Origin: Alphaproteobacteria bacterium
GTDB taxonomy: Bacteria; Pseudomonadota; Alphaproteobacteria; UBA7985; JAUIBT01
NCBI GenBank assembly: GCA_030428565.1
Contig: JAUIDR010000014.1
Location: forward strand, 1 to 64,000
DNA: 64,000 nucleotides
Direction: 5' to 3'
Numbering within the stretch: the first letter of the stretch is position 1; every line of letters starts with the position of its first letter. A program made the translations under genes and the position numbers. Below, piece by piece: positions 41,877 through 51,163 of the stretch. Under the pieces are notes generated by a model. The model saw only the letters and a list, made by a program, of their open reading frames with translations, was not told the DNA's origin and searched no databases.

Positions 41877-43406
41877 ATGGATGCAGTTACCTTGCTGGAG
41901 CAAAAACGAGGCGAAGCGCGCCTTGGCGGCGGCCAAGCCCGCATCGACCGGCAACACGCTAACGGCAAGCTAACCGCGCGCGAACGGATTGAGGTTCTGC
42001 TCGACCCGGGCTCGTTTGAAGAGTACGACATGTTCGTGACCCACCGCTGTGTCGATTTTGGCATGGACAAGGATCACATCCCCAGCGACGGCGTCGTGAC
42101 CGGCCACGGCACGATTGATGGCCGGACGGTCTTCGTTTTTTCTCAAGATTTCACCGTCTTCGGCGGCTCTTTGTCTGAGACCCACGCGGCCAAAATCTGC
42201 AAAGTCATGGAGCAAGCCCGCAAGGTAGGGGCGCCCCTGATCGGCCTGAACGATTCTGGCGGCGCGCGCATCCAAGAAGGCGTGGCCTCTTTGGGTGGCT
42301 ATGCGGACGTATTCCAGCAAAACGTGCTGTCTTCGGGCGTCATTCCGCAGATCTCAATGATTATGGGGCCCTGTGCGGGCGGGGCTGTCTACTCGCCCTC
42401 AATCACCGACTTTACCTTCATGGTCGAAGACAGCTCCTACATGTTTGTGACCGGTCCCGACGTGGTCAAGACCGTGACCCACGAGACCGTGACAGCAGAA
42501 GAATTGGGCGGCGCTTCGGCGCACACCGCAAAGTCCGGCGTGGCCCACCGTTCATTTGAAAACGATATCGTGGCCTTGAAGCAACTGCGCCGCTTCATGT
42601 CCTACCTGCCCAGCTCGAACCGTGAAAAAGCGCCCGAGATGGATCAAGGTGATCCCAGCGATCGCGATATTGCGGCCCTGGATCGCATCGTGCCGATTGA
42701 TCCCAGTGTGCCGTATGACATGAAGGTGATCATCTCAAAGATTGTCGATGCTGGTGATTTCTTTGAGCTGGCGCCCAAGTATGCCGCCAACATTGTCACC
42801 GGTTTTGCCCGCATGGGCGGTCAGAGCGTGGGCATCGTCGCCAACCAGCCGCTGGTATTGGCGGGCTGTTTGGACATCGCCGCTTCGATCAAAGCCGCGC
42901 GCTTCATCCGTTTTTGTGACGCCTTCAATATTCCCGTCGTGACCCTGGTTGATGTACCTGGATTCCTGCCGGGCGTCAGCCAAGAACACAACGGCATCAT
43001 TACCCACGGCGGCAAGCTGCTCTACGCTTACGCCGAAGCGACCGTTCCGAAAGTTACCGTTATTACCCGCAAAGCCTATGGCGGCGCTTACGACGTGATG
43101 GCCTCTAAGCACCTGCGCGGTGATGCCAACTACGCTTGGCCCACGGCGGAAATCGCGGTTATGGGCGCGAAGGGTGCGGTTGAGATTATTTTCCGCAAAG
43201 ACCTGGGAGACCCCGACAAGATCGCGGCCCACACCAAGGCCTATGAGGATAAGTTCGCCAATCCCTTTGTCGCCGCCCAGCGCGGATATCTTGACGATGT
43301 GATCATGCCGCACGGTACGCGCCGACGGGTCATCAAGGCGTTGGACATGCTCAAGTCCAAGAAGCTGGAAAATCCTTGGCGCAAACACGGCAATATCCCA
43401 TTGTAG
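41877..43406 (+). CDS. pccB: Propionyl-CoA carboxylase beta subunit (acyl-CoA carboxyltransferase)
   Basis: A 509-residue carboxyltransferase that moves CO2 from biotin to propionyl-CoA, giving methylmalonyl-CoA. [19 protein letters not shown] is the N-terminal signature. [20 protein letters not shown] and [18 protein letters not shown] form the first oxyanion region, and [20 protein letters not shown] and [18 protein letters not shown] form the second. The ATG at 41877 gives the usual length. The biotin-carrying alpha subunit is not nearby. It would link with mmsA, which produces propionyl-CoA. A terminator follows. Confidence 0.95.
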   Translation: MDAVTLLEQKRGEARLGGGQARIDRQHANGKLTARERIEVLLDPGSFEEYDMFVTHRCVDFGMDKDHIPSDGVVTGHGTIDGRTVFVFSQDFTVFGGSLSETHAAKICKVMEQARKVGAPLIGLNDSGGARIQEGVASLGGYADVFQQNVLSSGVIPQISMIMGPCAGGAVYSPSITDFTFMVEDSSYMFVTGPDVVKTVTHETVTAEELGGASAHTAKSGVAHRSFENDIVALKQLRRFMSYLPSSNREKAPEMDQGDPSDRDIAALDRIVPIDPSVPYDMKVIISKIVDAGDFFELAPKYAANIVTGFARMGGQSVGIVANQPLVLAGCLDIAASIKAARFIRFCDAFNIPVVTLVDVPGFLPGVSQEHNGIITHGGKLLYAYAEATVPKVTVITRKAYGGAYDVMASKHLRGDANYAWPTAEIAVMGAKGAVEIIFRKDLGDPDKIAAHTKAYEDKFANPFVAAQRGYLDDVIMPHGTRRRVIKALDMLKSKKLENPWRKHGNIPL

Positions 43407-43420
43407 GGAGCGCGCGATAG

Positions 43421-43457
43421 GGGCACGATTGGTTTCAGTCGTGCCCTTTTGCGTTTT
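43421..43457 (+). terminator. Rho-independent terminator after pccB
   Basis: GGGCACGA (43421-43428) pairs perfectly with TCGTGCCC (43439-43446) around a 10-nt loop, followed by TTTTGCGTTTTT. Confidence 0.85.
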
Positions 43458-43523
43458 TGCTGCTAGAACCCGCGGCGTCCCTGTTGAAACCCGCGAGCCT
43501 GCTGTCACTGCAGATACCCTTTT

Positions 43524-46500
43524 ATGACCCGAAGCATACTTTTTGTCCTCAGCCTGCTGGCCGCCATCTTTGCGACCATCGCAGCCCTGCCACGCTTGGT
43601 TGATAAGGTCCATTTGGAACGCAGCCTGTCGCTGGCGCTAGGAACAGACGTGGAGCTGGAGAGCGTTGAGCGCTTCAGCCTGTTGCCGTCGCCGCGCATC
43701 AAGACGCGCGGAATGCGGGTCATCGGCAATCAAGATCTGGAGCTGATGGCGCGCCAAGATCTGTTGCAAGGCTTTACGCCGCGCATTTTGGGGCTCAGCC
43801 AAGCCGAGAGCATCACGCTGGGGCTGAGCTGGAAGCGCTTCTTGACCGACGGCAGCCTTGAGAGTTTTGAAATGAGTGGGGCCAAACTGGCGCCTTTGCT
43901 CAACAATGATCTGCTCATGCCCTTGGTTCGCCAACTTGCCTCGCGCTCGCAAGGTGCAAAGATCACGGTCAATGATACCGAGGTGGCTATTAGCCGCGAC
44001 GGCCAGGCGCTGCCGCCTTTCCACATCCAGTCAATGAATATCGAGACCAACGAAGACGGTGATCGTTTGGTCACGGGCGTGGTCGATGTGGTGGTACAAA
44101 ATCAGGGCGCTGGCGAGCGTGCGCTGACCCTTGACCTCGCAATTGCGCTCAAGCCGCTGCGACGTCTGGGTGAGAGCCTCATACAAAGTTTTGACCTTGA
44201 GATTACGACCGCAGCGGGCGCGGCTCTGGCGCAGACCGGTGTCGAGCGCCTAAGCGCTAAGTTGGTCGGCTCCATGCAGTTCGAAGACGATAAGCGCCCG
44301 CGCTTGTCGGCCACCTTGTCTGTGCGCGATGCGGATACTGCCAAAGACGCAAGGCCTTTGATGCAGGCCCGGATGGCCTGGCAAGACGAGGCCTTGAGCC
44401 TGACTGAAATCGAGGCCGACTTGGCGGGTTGGCGCCTAAATGGCGATTATTGGCCCGAGGGCCAGCCCCACGATGAGCTGCAGGCGGGACTGCATCTTGT
44501 CGCCGCTGACATCCCGACCCGCGTGGCGGCGGTCGCCGATCTGCCCGAGAGCCTGCAAGCCCTGCGCCGTGATTTGGATCGCGCTTTTGATCTTTTCGAT
44601 CTGGTGGGCCTACGCGGCATGGCCGTCAATTTGAGCCTGCCGCGCACGGGCTTCGGCAAGTTGTTGCTGGAAAACGTTGACCTGGAGATTCGTCAGCAAG
44701 ACCAAGGCTATCGCTTTGAACGCCTGAGCTTTGATTCGATTGCGGGCGGACGATTTGAAGCCACCGCAGGCACCTTGAGCGAGACGCTGGTGTTAGAAGG
44801 TCTGTTCACCTGCGCCAGCCCCAGCGTCATGCTGGCAGAGCTGGGATTGCAAAATGCCGATCTTCGCCAGCGCTCCAGTCTGCCCGAGTTGCGGGCGTTG
44901 GGACGTCTGGACCTTGCGCCGGGCGATATGAATCTGGCACTAGACCGTCTGTCGTTGGCGGGGGATAGCTTTGCCTTGTCGGTGGCCAAGCGCGGCCAAG
45001 AGCCTTGGCAAATTCAAGCCGGTCCTGGCCTCTTGAACGCCGACTATCTCAATCAAGACCTGGCACCAACCGAAGGGCTGGGCAATGACCCCATGGCCTG
45101 GTTAGCGCAGCAGTTGGGTCGCCTGCCCAGCTTTGATGCGCGCATTGCCTTTGGGGATTTGGCGGTCGGGAGTTTGCCCTTGGGCGCTGTGAGCGGGGCG
45201 GTGTCTTGGCGTGCGCCCGAAGGCCGCTTGATGTTGGGTCAAGCAGCAGCGCTGGGCAAGGCTTCATCGGCGAACGAGGCAGAGCTCTTCCAGATTGATG
45301 ATTTGTTGGGTGCCAAGATCGCGACCCGCGGCCAGCTTGACTATGGAGCGGGATCGTCGGACGACATTAGCAGCCTGCAAGAATTTTCACTCGAAATCAG
45401 CGCCAAGGATGAGCGCGCTTTTCTACCCAATCGGCTGATGCGCGATCTGGGTGGTTTGATTAACAGTGCCGGACCCATGACGCTGTTCACGCCCTCCATG
45501 GCCCTGGGGCTACGCCAGCTAGAGCTGACGGCTAGTGCGGCCGAAGATGGCGCGGCGGGAACTCTGCTGCAACTGCGCTCAAGCTACATGGACGGCAGCA
45601 TTTTGGCGCTCAATGCCAAACTGCAGGACCAGGCGAGATTGGCAGAGGCGGCAGCGCAACCGCAAGCGGCGGTCTGGGTGGCCTCGCGCGCCGAAGGCCT
45701 GGATTTGGCCAGCATGTTGGGCGGCGATCTTGCTGGCTTGGTGCCAATGCGCATGACGTCGTTGCGCGGGCGTACCAATGGCGATCCGGGCTCCGGGCGC
45801 TATTTCTTACAGCTGTCGGCTGATACCCCGGGCGAGGACGGGCAGAGCCTGACTTCCAGCGTATTCGTTGATACCTATCCCAGTCTTGACAGTACCGCTT
45901 CGGGGCAGGCAGGGGCGATGAACCAGCTCGACTGGATCATTGATTATGATTTGAAGGGGCTGGCGACCTTGGTCAATTTGGACGATCAGCGCCTGCTGGA
46001 CCAGCCGCAAACCACAACGGCGATAAAAGGGCAGCTGACGGTCGAGCAGGCGGCCGAGGGCCTGCGCTTGAGCGCCAGCGACGCCCAAATTGCGGGGCTG
46101 CAGATCAACAATTTAGCACTGTTGGTGCCGCGCGCGGACCAAGATCCGGGCAACCGCTCGCTCAGCGGCGATATCGCCATCGACGCGGTGTCGCTAGCAT
46201 CGAACCCGCGGGCTGCCGGCTCGTTGCCCGGTGGCGGGCAGGTCTTGGCCGCATTGCCGCTAGAATTATTGGAAAATCAAAGCTTCAAACTCAATATCAC
46301 GGTGGACGACGCACAGGTGAGCGGCTTGCCGCTCCGCGATCTTGGCCTGACGTTACTCAGTGACGGCCTTAGCCTCGAAGCGCGGCGCTTTTCCGCTCAG
46401 CTTGGCGACGAACAAATTACCGGCCAGGGTCGGGTGAGCCTTGGAATCCTGCCGCAATTGCAGCTCAATGCCGAGATTTCGAAGCTGCGCCAATCGTTGA

Positions 46501-46988
46501 TCGTCAAGGGAACCGCGATCGAAATGGAGGCTCAAGTCTTGGCCGACATTACCGCGCTTGGGGGCGATTTGGCCGGCATGATAAGCAATGCCAACGTCGG
46601 CATTGAACTGAACGGTCGTGGGTTGGTGCGGGCTTCAAAACCGCAGCAACTCATGCCCGCGTTTGCTAAGCGCTTGGTGCTGGATTTGGGCCAAGATAAG
46701 AGCCAGCGCGTGCTGCAACTCTTCTTCGATGCCTTGGCCAATAAGACGCTGCCCTTGACCGGGCGCTTGCGCTGGATTGATGGGGCGTTGCGCAGCTCTT
46801 CTGGGCTCCAGCTGGGCGACGAGCAAGACTATCTGCGCATGTCGGGGCGTATGTCGTTTGCCGATCAAGAATTGGATCTTGATTTGAGCCTGTTCGGCGA
46901 TGACGCGCTGATCCCCAAAGCCGCGCTTGAGATGACCGGCCGCAGTTCAGCGCCGCGTTTCCAGGCGTTTGGCAGCGCCCTGGACTAG
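43524..46988 (+). CDS. AsmA-family large envelope protein
   Basis: An 1154-residue protein. One N-terminal membrane helix (SILFVLSLLAAIFATIAALP) is followed by a long periplasmic part. DVELESVERFSLLPSPRIKT, then GMRVIGNQDLELMAR, matches the chorein-like N-terminal AsmA domain. The middle is a long series of short beta repeats rich in L, G, D and Q. The last 200 residues include MISNANVGIELNGRGLV, NKTLPLTGRLRWIDGALRS and FADQELDLDLSLFGDD, the conserved AsmA C-terminal block. Large AsmA-like proteins form beta-groove bridges that carry phospholipids to the outer membrane. The role is inferred from family. Confidence 0.9.
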   Translation: MTRSILFVLSLLAAIFATIAALPRLVDKVHLERSLSLALGTDVELESVERFSLLPSPRIKTRGMRVIGNQDLELMARQDLLQGFTPRILGLSQAESITLGLSWKRFLTDGSLESFEMSGAKLAPLLNNDLLMPLVRQLASRSQGAKITVNDTEVAISRDGQALPPFHIQSMNIETNEDGDRLVTGVVDVVVQNQGAGERALTLDLAIALKPLRRLGESLIQSFDLEITTAAGAALAQTGVERLSAKLVGSMQFEDDKRPRLSATLSVRDADTAKDARPLMQARMAWQDEALSLTEIEADLAGWRLNGDYWPEGQPHDELQAGLHLVAADIPTRVAAVADLPESLQALRRDLDRAFDLFDLVGLRGMAVNLSLPRTGFGKLLLENVDLEIRQQDQGYRFERLSFDSIAGGRFEATAGTLSETLVLEGLFTCASPSVMLAELGLQNADLRQRSSLPELRALGRLDLAPGDMNLALDRLSLAGDSFALSVAKRGQEPWQIQAGPGLLNADYLNQDLAPTEGLGNDPMAWLAQQLGRLPSFDARIAFGDLAVGSLPLGAVSGAVSWRAPEGRLMLGQAAALGKASSANEAELFQIDDLLGAKIATRGQLDYGAGSSDDISSLQEFSLEISAKDERAFLPNRLMRDLGGLINSAGPMTLFTPSMALGLRQLELTASAAEDGAAGTLLQLRSSYMDGSILALNAKLQDQARLAEAAAQPQAAVWVASRAEGLDLASMLGGDLAGLVPMRMTSLRGRTNGDPGSGRYFLQLSADTPGEDGQSLTSSVFVDTYPSLDSTASGQAGAMNQLDWIIDYDLKGLATLVNLDDQRLLDQPQTTTAIKGQLTVEQAAEGLRLSASDAQIAGLQINNLALLVPRADQDPGNRSLSGDIAIDAVSLASNPRAAGSLPGGGQVLAALPLELLENQSFKLNITVDDAQVSGLPLRDLGLTLLSDGLSLEARRFSAQLGDEQITGQGRVSLGILPQLQLNAEISKLRQSLIVKGTAIEMEAQVLADITALGGDLAGMISNANVGIELNGRGLVRASKPQQLMPAFAKRLVLDLGQDKSQRVLQLFFDALANKTLPLTGRLRWIDGALRSSSGLQLGDEQDYLRMSGRMSFADQELDLDLSLFGDDALIPKAALEMTGRSSAPRFQAFGSALD

Positions 46989-47081
46989 ATTCCAGCCCTG
47001 ATGAGCCCGCCCCCGTGTAGGCTAACCCTGGCGTAGGACACGCCTGGAGCAGGACACCCCTGCGGTCAAGCGGATGTGCGG

Positions 47082-47384
47082 TTAATCCTCAGAAGCCCCG
47101 GCCGCCAGGTCAACCAGCGCACGGGCAAAGGCAGAGGTCTGTCGTTCTGCCGGCGTCAGCTGTGCTGCCGTCAGGTTGGTCATGGCCTGCAAGACACACA
47201 AGCGCAATGCCGACGACAGGTTGGGGGGCTCGGGCTGGCGGACGCGGGCGCGGTCGACCTGGCCGACCAACTGTGCAAGGCTTAGGCCGCGTGTTTGCGC
47301 CAAGGCTTTGAGCAATCCCAAGAATTCGGGCTCCAAGCTAAAACTGGTGCGGTGGCCTTGCAGCGATACCGAGACTTTTTGCAC
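47082..47384 (-). CDS. Ribbon-helix-helix domain protein
   Basis: A 100-residue protein. From the GTG at 47384, preceded by AGGAG at ideal spacing, it reads QKVSVSLQGHRTSFSLEPEF and LLKALAQTRGLSLAQLVGQV, the pattern of the RHH_4 family of alphaproteobacterial proteins. The C-terminal part (SSALRLCVLQAMTN) fits too. It may be a small DNA-binding regulator. A perfect 12-bp palindrome lies 36 bp upstream and could be its own operator. It is divergent from the PfkB kinase. Confidence 0.85.
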   Translation of the reverse strand: MQKVSVSLQGHRTSFSLEPEFLGLLKALAQTRGLSLAQLVGQVDRARVRQPEPPNLSSALRLCVLQAMTNLTAAQLTPAERQTSAFARALVDLAAGASED

Positions 47385-47419
47385 AGGGCTCCTTTCGGGC
47401 GGATCGCAGCAGCGCAATA

Positions 47420-47431
47420 TTCGTTAACGAA
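47420..47431. promoter_or_regulatory. 12-bp perfect palindrome upstream of the RHH gene
   Basis: TTCGTTAACGAA is its own reverse complement. It sits 36-47 bp before the RHH start codon in the divergent region with the PfkB gene, a suitable place for an autoregulatory operator. Confidence 0.4.
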
Positions 47432-47654
47432 CAAAAAATGTTGCCTTGCGAACGTATAGCGGTTGGTGTAGGCAGACTTGCCTGTCTTTGTGCTAGGAAT
47501 GCCTGGATTTTGGGATTGACGCAAGCGCACCGCCTGGTCGGTTCAAACCGTCCGTTAAGGCGGCCTATGTTAGCAACCGGTGTAAGCAACCTGGGTAAGC
47601 GGCGTGAGGGCAAACAAAACCGCGGCAAACGCGAATGCTGAGAGGAAAGCGGCG

Positions 47655-48608
47655 ATGATTTTGGTTGGTGGCGAGGTCTTAATCGACTTCATTCAAGTTC
47701 CCCAAAAAGAGGGGCTGCCCATCTATCAGGCCAATCCGGGCGGCTCGCCTTACAACTGCGCGGCGGCGCTGGGCCTGCAAGGCTGCGAGGTGGCCTTCAT
47801 GACGCCGATCTCCACCGACTCTCTTGGGGACTTGTTGCACTCGCGGTTGGTCGAGGCCAATGTCACGGCCCTTGGTGCGCGCGTTGCGCATCCAACGACC
47901 CTGGCGGTGGTGTCCTTTAGCGACGGCCAACCGACCTATCAATTCTACCGCGAAGGCACCGCGGATCGCCAGATCACGCTCGATGCGCTAAGCGCCGCGA
48001 CGCCAGCCAATGCGCGCGCCTTTCAAATCGGATCGCTCGGGTTAACGTCGGGCGCGGACGCTGAGGTTTGGGCGGCTTTTTACGCGCGCTTAGCCGACCG
48101 TGGTCTGCTGATGTCCCTGGACCCCAACATTCGCGCCTCGTTCATTTCTGACCGCCCTGGCTACCTAGCCCGCTTGGAGCGCCTGCTTAACCTGTCCTCG
48201 GTCGTCAAATTGAGCGATGAGGATCTGGAGTGGATCGCGGATATACCTGACGCCTCACAACAGGCCCTGATCGAGCAAGCCGAGGCCATGGCCAAGCGCG
48301 CGGGGCTGCGTCTGCTGGTGCTGACCCTGGGGGCGGATGGCGCGGTGGCCTTCTTCGCAGGACAGCGCCTGATCGTTGCCCCGCAACCGCTCGCGGTCAT
48401 GGGCGATACGGTTGGCGCGGGTGATACCTTCATGGCGACAATTCTGGCGGAGCTGGATCGGCGTGAGGCGCTGAGCCCGGCAGGTCTGGCCGCTTTGTCG
48501 CCCGAGCAGGTGAAAGACGCGCTCGATACAGCGGCCAAAGCGGCGGGCATCAACTGTGGCCGTCATGGTTGCAATCCGCCGACGCTGGCCGAATTGCAGG
48601 CCGGGTAA
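47655..48608 (+). CDS. PfkB-family carbohydrate kinase (fructokinase-like)
   Basis: A 317-residue ribokinase-fold sugar kinase. The start MILVGGEVLIDFIQVP, then GGSPYNCAAALGLQGCEVAF, is the substrate-binding N-terminal signature. MGDTVGAGDTFMATILAELD holds the catalytic Asp in the DTxGAGD anion-hole motif. A C-terminal NCGRHGCNPPT resembles fructokinase ends (NC-RxG-xxPP). GAGGA precedes the chosen ATG. It probably phosphorylates fructose or a related sugar; no transporter or other sugar gene is adjacent. Confidence 0.92.
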   Translation: MILVGGEVLIDFIQVPQKEGLPIYQANPGGSPYNCAAALGLQGCEVAFMTPISTDSLGDLLHSRLVEANVTALGARVAHPTTLAVVSFSDGQPTYQFYREGTADRQITLDALSAATPANARAFQIGSLGLTSGADAEVWAAFYARLADRGLLMSLDPNIRASFISDRPGYLARLERLLNLSSVVKLSDEDLEWIADIPDASQQALIEQAEAMAKRAGLRLLVLTLGADGAVAFFAGQRLIVAPQPLAVMGDTVGAGDTFMATILAELDRREALSPAGLAALSPEQVKDALDTAAKAAGINCGRHGCNPPTLAELQAG

Positions 48609-48636
48609 TCTCGGGGGCGTCAGTCCAGAAAGTTGG

Positions 48637-49119
48637 TCACTCCAAACCGGTAGTCCGGCCATTGCTTGGATCGCCCTCTGCCAGCATGTCCTTTAACCGT
48701 TGGCGCTCTTGCGGGCCGGGCACGACGCCCCGCGTCTCGGCTTCCAGAGCCACCTGACCATCGCCACTGGTGATGCGAATCTCGGCTGTGGCGCGCAAGC
48801 GCTCGTCGATGGTCAAAACGACCCACTCGCAGGTCAAAATCTCGCCCGCATAGACGGGGCGCTTAAATCGAAAATTCATGCTGGCGGCGAGCCAGCCAAT
48901 TTGGCCGCCGATTTCGGTTATCATGCTGGCGGTCAACAGCCCGTGGGCGATGGGCTCGCCCAAACCTTTGACATCGATGTAGCCCTGGTCACAGTGCACC
49001 GGGTTGAAGTCGCGAGAGAGCGCGGCAAAAGCGGCGATATCGTCGGGCGAAAAACAACGGCGGATGGTGAAGCGGTCACCGACCCGTAGACCCTCAGCGG
49101 CGCGCTGGCGCATTTCCAT
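48637..49119 (-). CDS. MaoC-like hot-dog dehydratase
   Basis: A 160-residue single hot-dog protein. LRVGDRFTIRRCFSPDDIAA, then SRDFNPVHCDQGYIDVKG, holds the catalytic Asp and His of the (R)-enoyl-CoA hydratase motif. GEPIAHGLLTASMITEIGG and KRPVYAGEILTCEWVV match MaoC family conservation. It probably hydrates a 2-enoyl-CoA. The ATG at 49119 follows AAGGA by six bases; the frame is open back to 49308 but the extra part does not look like protein. It converges with the PfkB gene and diverges from the deacetylase-like gene. Confidence 0.92.
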   Translation of the reverse strand: MEMRQRAAEGLRVGDRFTIRRCFSPDDIAAFAALSRDFNPVHCDQGYIDVKGLGEPIAHGLLTASMITEIGGQIGWLAASMNFRFKRPVYAGEILTCEWVVLTIDERLRATAEIRITSGDGQVALEAETRGVVPGPQERQRLKDMLAEGDPSNGRTTGLE

Positions 49120-49300
49120 GATTATTCCTTTCACAAAAAACGCTGGCTCTTCAACAACCGGCCCTTCCAAAAAAGTAACGCTGGACCGGAGCGCGCAGTC
49201 CCGCTGGGCTTGACGTAGCAGGTGGATCGTGGCCTTGCTAGGGGCAGGCTCCCACAAAGCAGCATGAGGGGCCAAAACAGAGGATTGAGAGGCCCCGTCC

Positions 49301-50332
49301 ATGGACATTATTTACAGCGAGACCCACCGATTGCGCGCCCCGAAAGCCGAACTGACCGGCGGCCAATTGGTGCCCCCCTTCGAATGCCCAGAGCGTCTGG
49401 ATTACATTCTGGCCGAAGCAAAGGCCCGCGGGTTTGCAGCGCCGATTGCCCCCGACGACCACGGTATGGCCCCGATCCAAGCCGTGCACGATGGCGACTA
49501 TTTGCGCTTCTTAGCAAACTGCTGGGATGAGTGGAGCGCTGAAGGCTTCAAAGGTGAGGCCATTGCCAACGTCTTTCCCTCGCGGCGCATGACGCGTTTG
49601 GTCGTGCCCAGCGATATCGAAGGTAAATTGGGCTATTATTGCCTGGCCAATGAGACCGCCATTTCACCCGGAACCTGGGAGGCTGCCGTCGGCTCTGCTC
49701 AGGTCGCCTTGAGCGGAGCTGATCGCTTGCTCGCGGGTCAAAGATCGGCATTTGCGCTGTGCCGCCCGCCCGGCCATCACGCCGCACAAGACATGTTTGG
49801 CGGCTACTGCTTCATTAACAATGCGGCGGTGGCCGCGCAGTATTTGCGCGATAACGGCTCGCAGCGAGTCGCCATTTTGGACGTGGATTTCCACCACGGC
49901 AACGGGACGCAAGCCATCTTCTATGACCGGCCCGATGTGTTGATGGTCAATATTCACGGAGACCCGGACCGGGCTTTCCCGCACTTCTTGGGCGGCGCTG
50001 ACGAACGCGGTGAGGGCGCGGGCCTGGGGGCCACCCTCAATTATCCGCTGCCCGAAGGCTGCTCGTTCGAACGCTGGTTTGAGGTACTGGAGCAGGCCTT
50101 GGGCGAGATCGAAAACTGGGGGGCCGATGCCTTGGTCCTCAGTCTGGGCGTGGATACTTATGAAGAAGATCCGATTTCTTTCTTCAAGCTGAAGAGCGCT
50201 GATTTTACCACCTACGGCGCGCGTTTGGCCCGCCTGGGTCTGCCCACCTTGTTCGTGATGGAAGGCGGCTATGCGGTCGAGGCGATTGGTGTCAATACCA
50301 TCAATGTCTTGGATGGGTTCGCCCAGGGATAG
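49301..50332 (+). CDS. Histone deacetylase family protein, acetylpolyamine amidohydrolase-like
   Basis: A 343-residue arginase/deacetylase-fold zinc hydrolase. CRPPGHHAAQDMFGGYCFIN has the His-His charge-relay pair. VAILDVDFHHGNGTQAIFY holds Asp and His zinc ligands, and SLGVDTYEEDPISFF the second Asp. FVMEGGYAVEAIGVN is the Gly-rich loop with the substrate-binding region. The start MDIIYSETHRLRAP and the overall length fit acetylpolyamine amidohydrolases. It likely removes acyl groups from small amines. It is the first gene of a three-gene run with a GATase and a cupin. Confidence 0.92.
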   Translation: MDIIYSETHRLRAPKAELTGGQLVPPFECPERLDYILAEAKARGFAAPIAPDDHGMAPIQAVHDGDYLRFLANCWDEWSAEGFKGEAIANVFPSRRMTRLVVPSDIEGKLGYYCLANETAISPGTWEAAVGSAQVALSGADRLLAGQRSAFALCRPPGHHAAQDMFGGYCFINNAAVAAQYLRDNGSQRVAILDVDFHHGNGTQAIFYDRPDVLMVNIHGDPDRAFPHFLGGADERGEGAGLGATLNYPLPEGCSFERWFEVLEQALGEIENWGADALVLSLGVDTYEEDPISFFKLKSADFTTYGARLARLGLPTLFVMEGGYAVEAIGVNTINVLDGFAQG

Positions 50333-50369
50333 GCGCAATCGCGACGCAAGATGCAGGGGAGGCAAGACC

Positions 50370-51155
50370 ATGGGCACACAACACCAGGACAAACAACACG
50401 GGGATCAGCAAAACGGGGATCAGCAACACGGGGATAAGCAACGCGTGGTGTTGGTGCGTCACACCGATGAGCCCGGCGATGATCGCGTTGAGCGGTTCTT
50501 TTCGGCAAACAACTGCCAGATTGAGACCTATCGGCCCTATCTTGGCCAGACCTTGCCCCGGGTTGATGACAGCATAGCCGCCACGGTGGTGTTTGGTGGT
50601 CCCTTCTGTGTGGACCAACCGGCTGAAAGCCCCTTTTTAGCCGACGAGAACGACTTGATTGAAGGCTGTTTAAAAGCCGAGATCCCCTTTCTTGGCATTT
50701 GTCAGGGCGCTCAGCAGCTGGCGCGGGTCTTGGGCGCCTATGCAGGGCCTCCCAATGATCTTGTGCCTGCCGAGGGCCACGAATTCGGCTACTATGCTTT
50801 GACCGCCCGGCCGGCGGGTCGTGAGCTGTTCAAAGACGGATTGGTGGTGCCGCAAGCCCATTTCCACACCTTCGAAATCCCCAAGGGCGCCGAGCATTTG
50901 GCCAGCAGCGCGCGCTACGCCAACCAAGCCTTTCGCTATGGATCGGCCTACGCATTTCAGTTCCACGCAGAGATCACAAAGCCGGGCTTTCAGCGCTGGC
51001 AAGAATGCTTGGGGCCAATCCACTATGGCCAAGAGGGCGCGCAGACCCGCGTGCAACAAGACAGCCTGATGGATCAGCACGACGAGGCCATTGATGCCTG
51101 GTTTACCGGCTTCTTGAACCAACACTTTGGCGCCGTTCTGTCGGCACCGCTCTAG
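50370..51155 (+). CDS. Class I glutamine amidotransferase-like protein
   Basis: A 261-residue protein. The N-terminus has four 5-residue HGDQQ-type repeats, then the GATase domain (about 25-240). The nucleophile elbow is IPFLGICQGAQQLARVLG with the catalytic Cys. YAFQFHAEITKPGFQRW supplies His and Glu of the triad. It resembles GMP-synthase-type GATase domains that act without an attached synthase, as in gamma-glutamyl amide hydrolases. GGGGAGG precedes the ATG at 50370. It starts 37 bp after the deacetylase gene; the cupin starts 8 bp after its stop. Confidence 0.88.
   Translation: MGTQHQDKQHGDQQNGDQQHGDKQRVVLVRHTDEPGDDRVERFFSANNCQIETYRPYLGQTLPRVDDSIAATVVFGGPFCVDQPAESPFLADENDLIEGCLKAEIPFLGICQGAQQLARVLGAYAGPPNDLVPAEGHEFGYYALTARPAGRELFKDGLVVPQAHFHTFEIPKGAEHLASSARYANQAFRYGSAYAFQFHAEITKPGFQRWQECLGPIHYGQEGAQTRVQQDSLMDQHDEAIDAWFTGFLNQHFGAVLSAPL
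50382..50441 (+). repeat. 15-bp x4 tandem repeat at the start of the GATase gene
   Basis: Four in-frame 15-bp units of the form acggggatcagcaac encode HQDKQ, HGDQQ, NGDQQ and HGDKQ. The first unit has diverged most. The unit is five codons. Confidence 0.88.
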
Positions 51156-51163
51156 GAGGCATC

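Noticed and set aside
47511-47580. tRNA-like stretch (ggttcaaaccgtcc)
   Set aside because: The T-arm-like motif is not accompanied by a matching acceptor stem, D-arm or anticodon arm.
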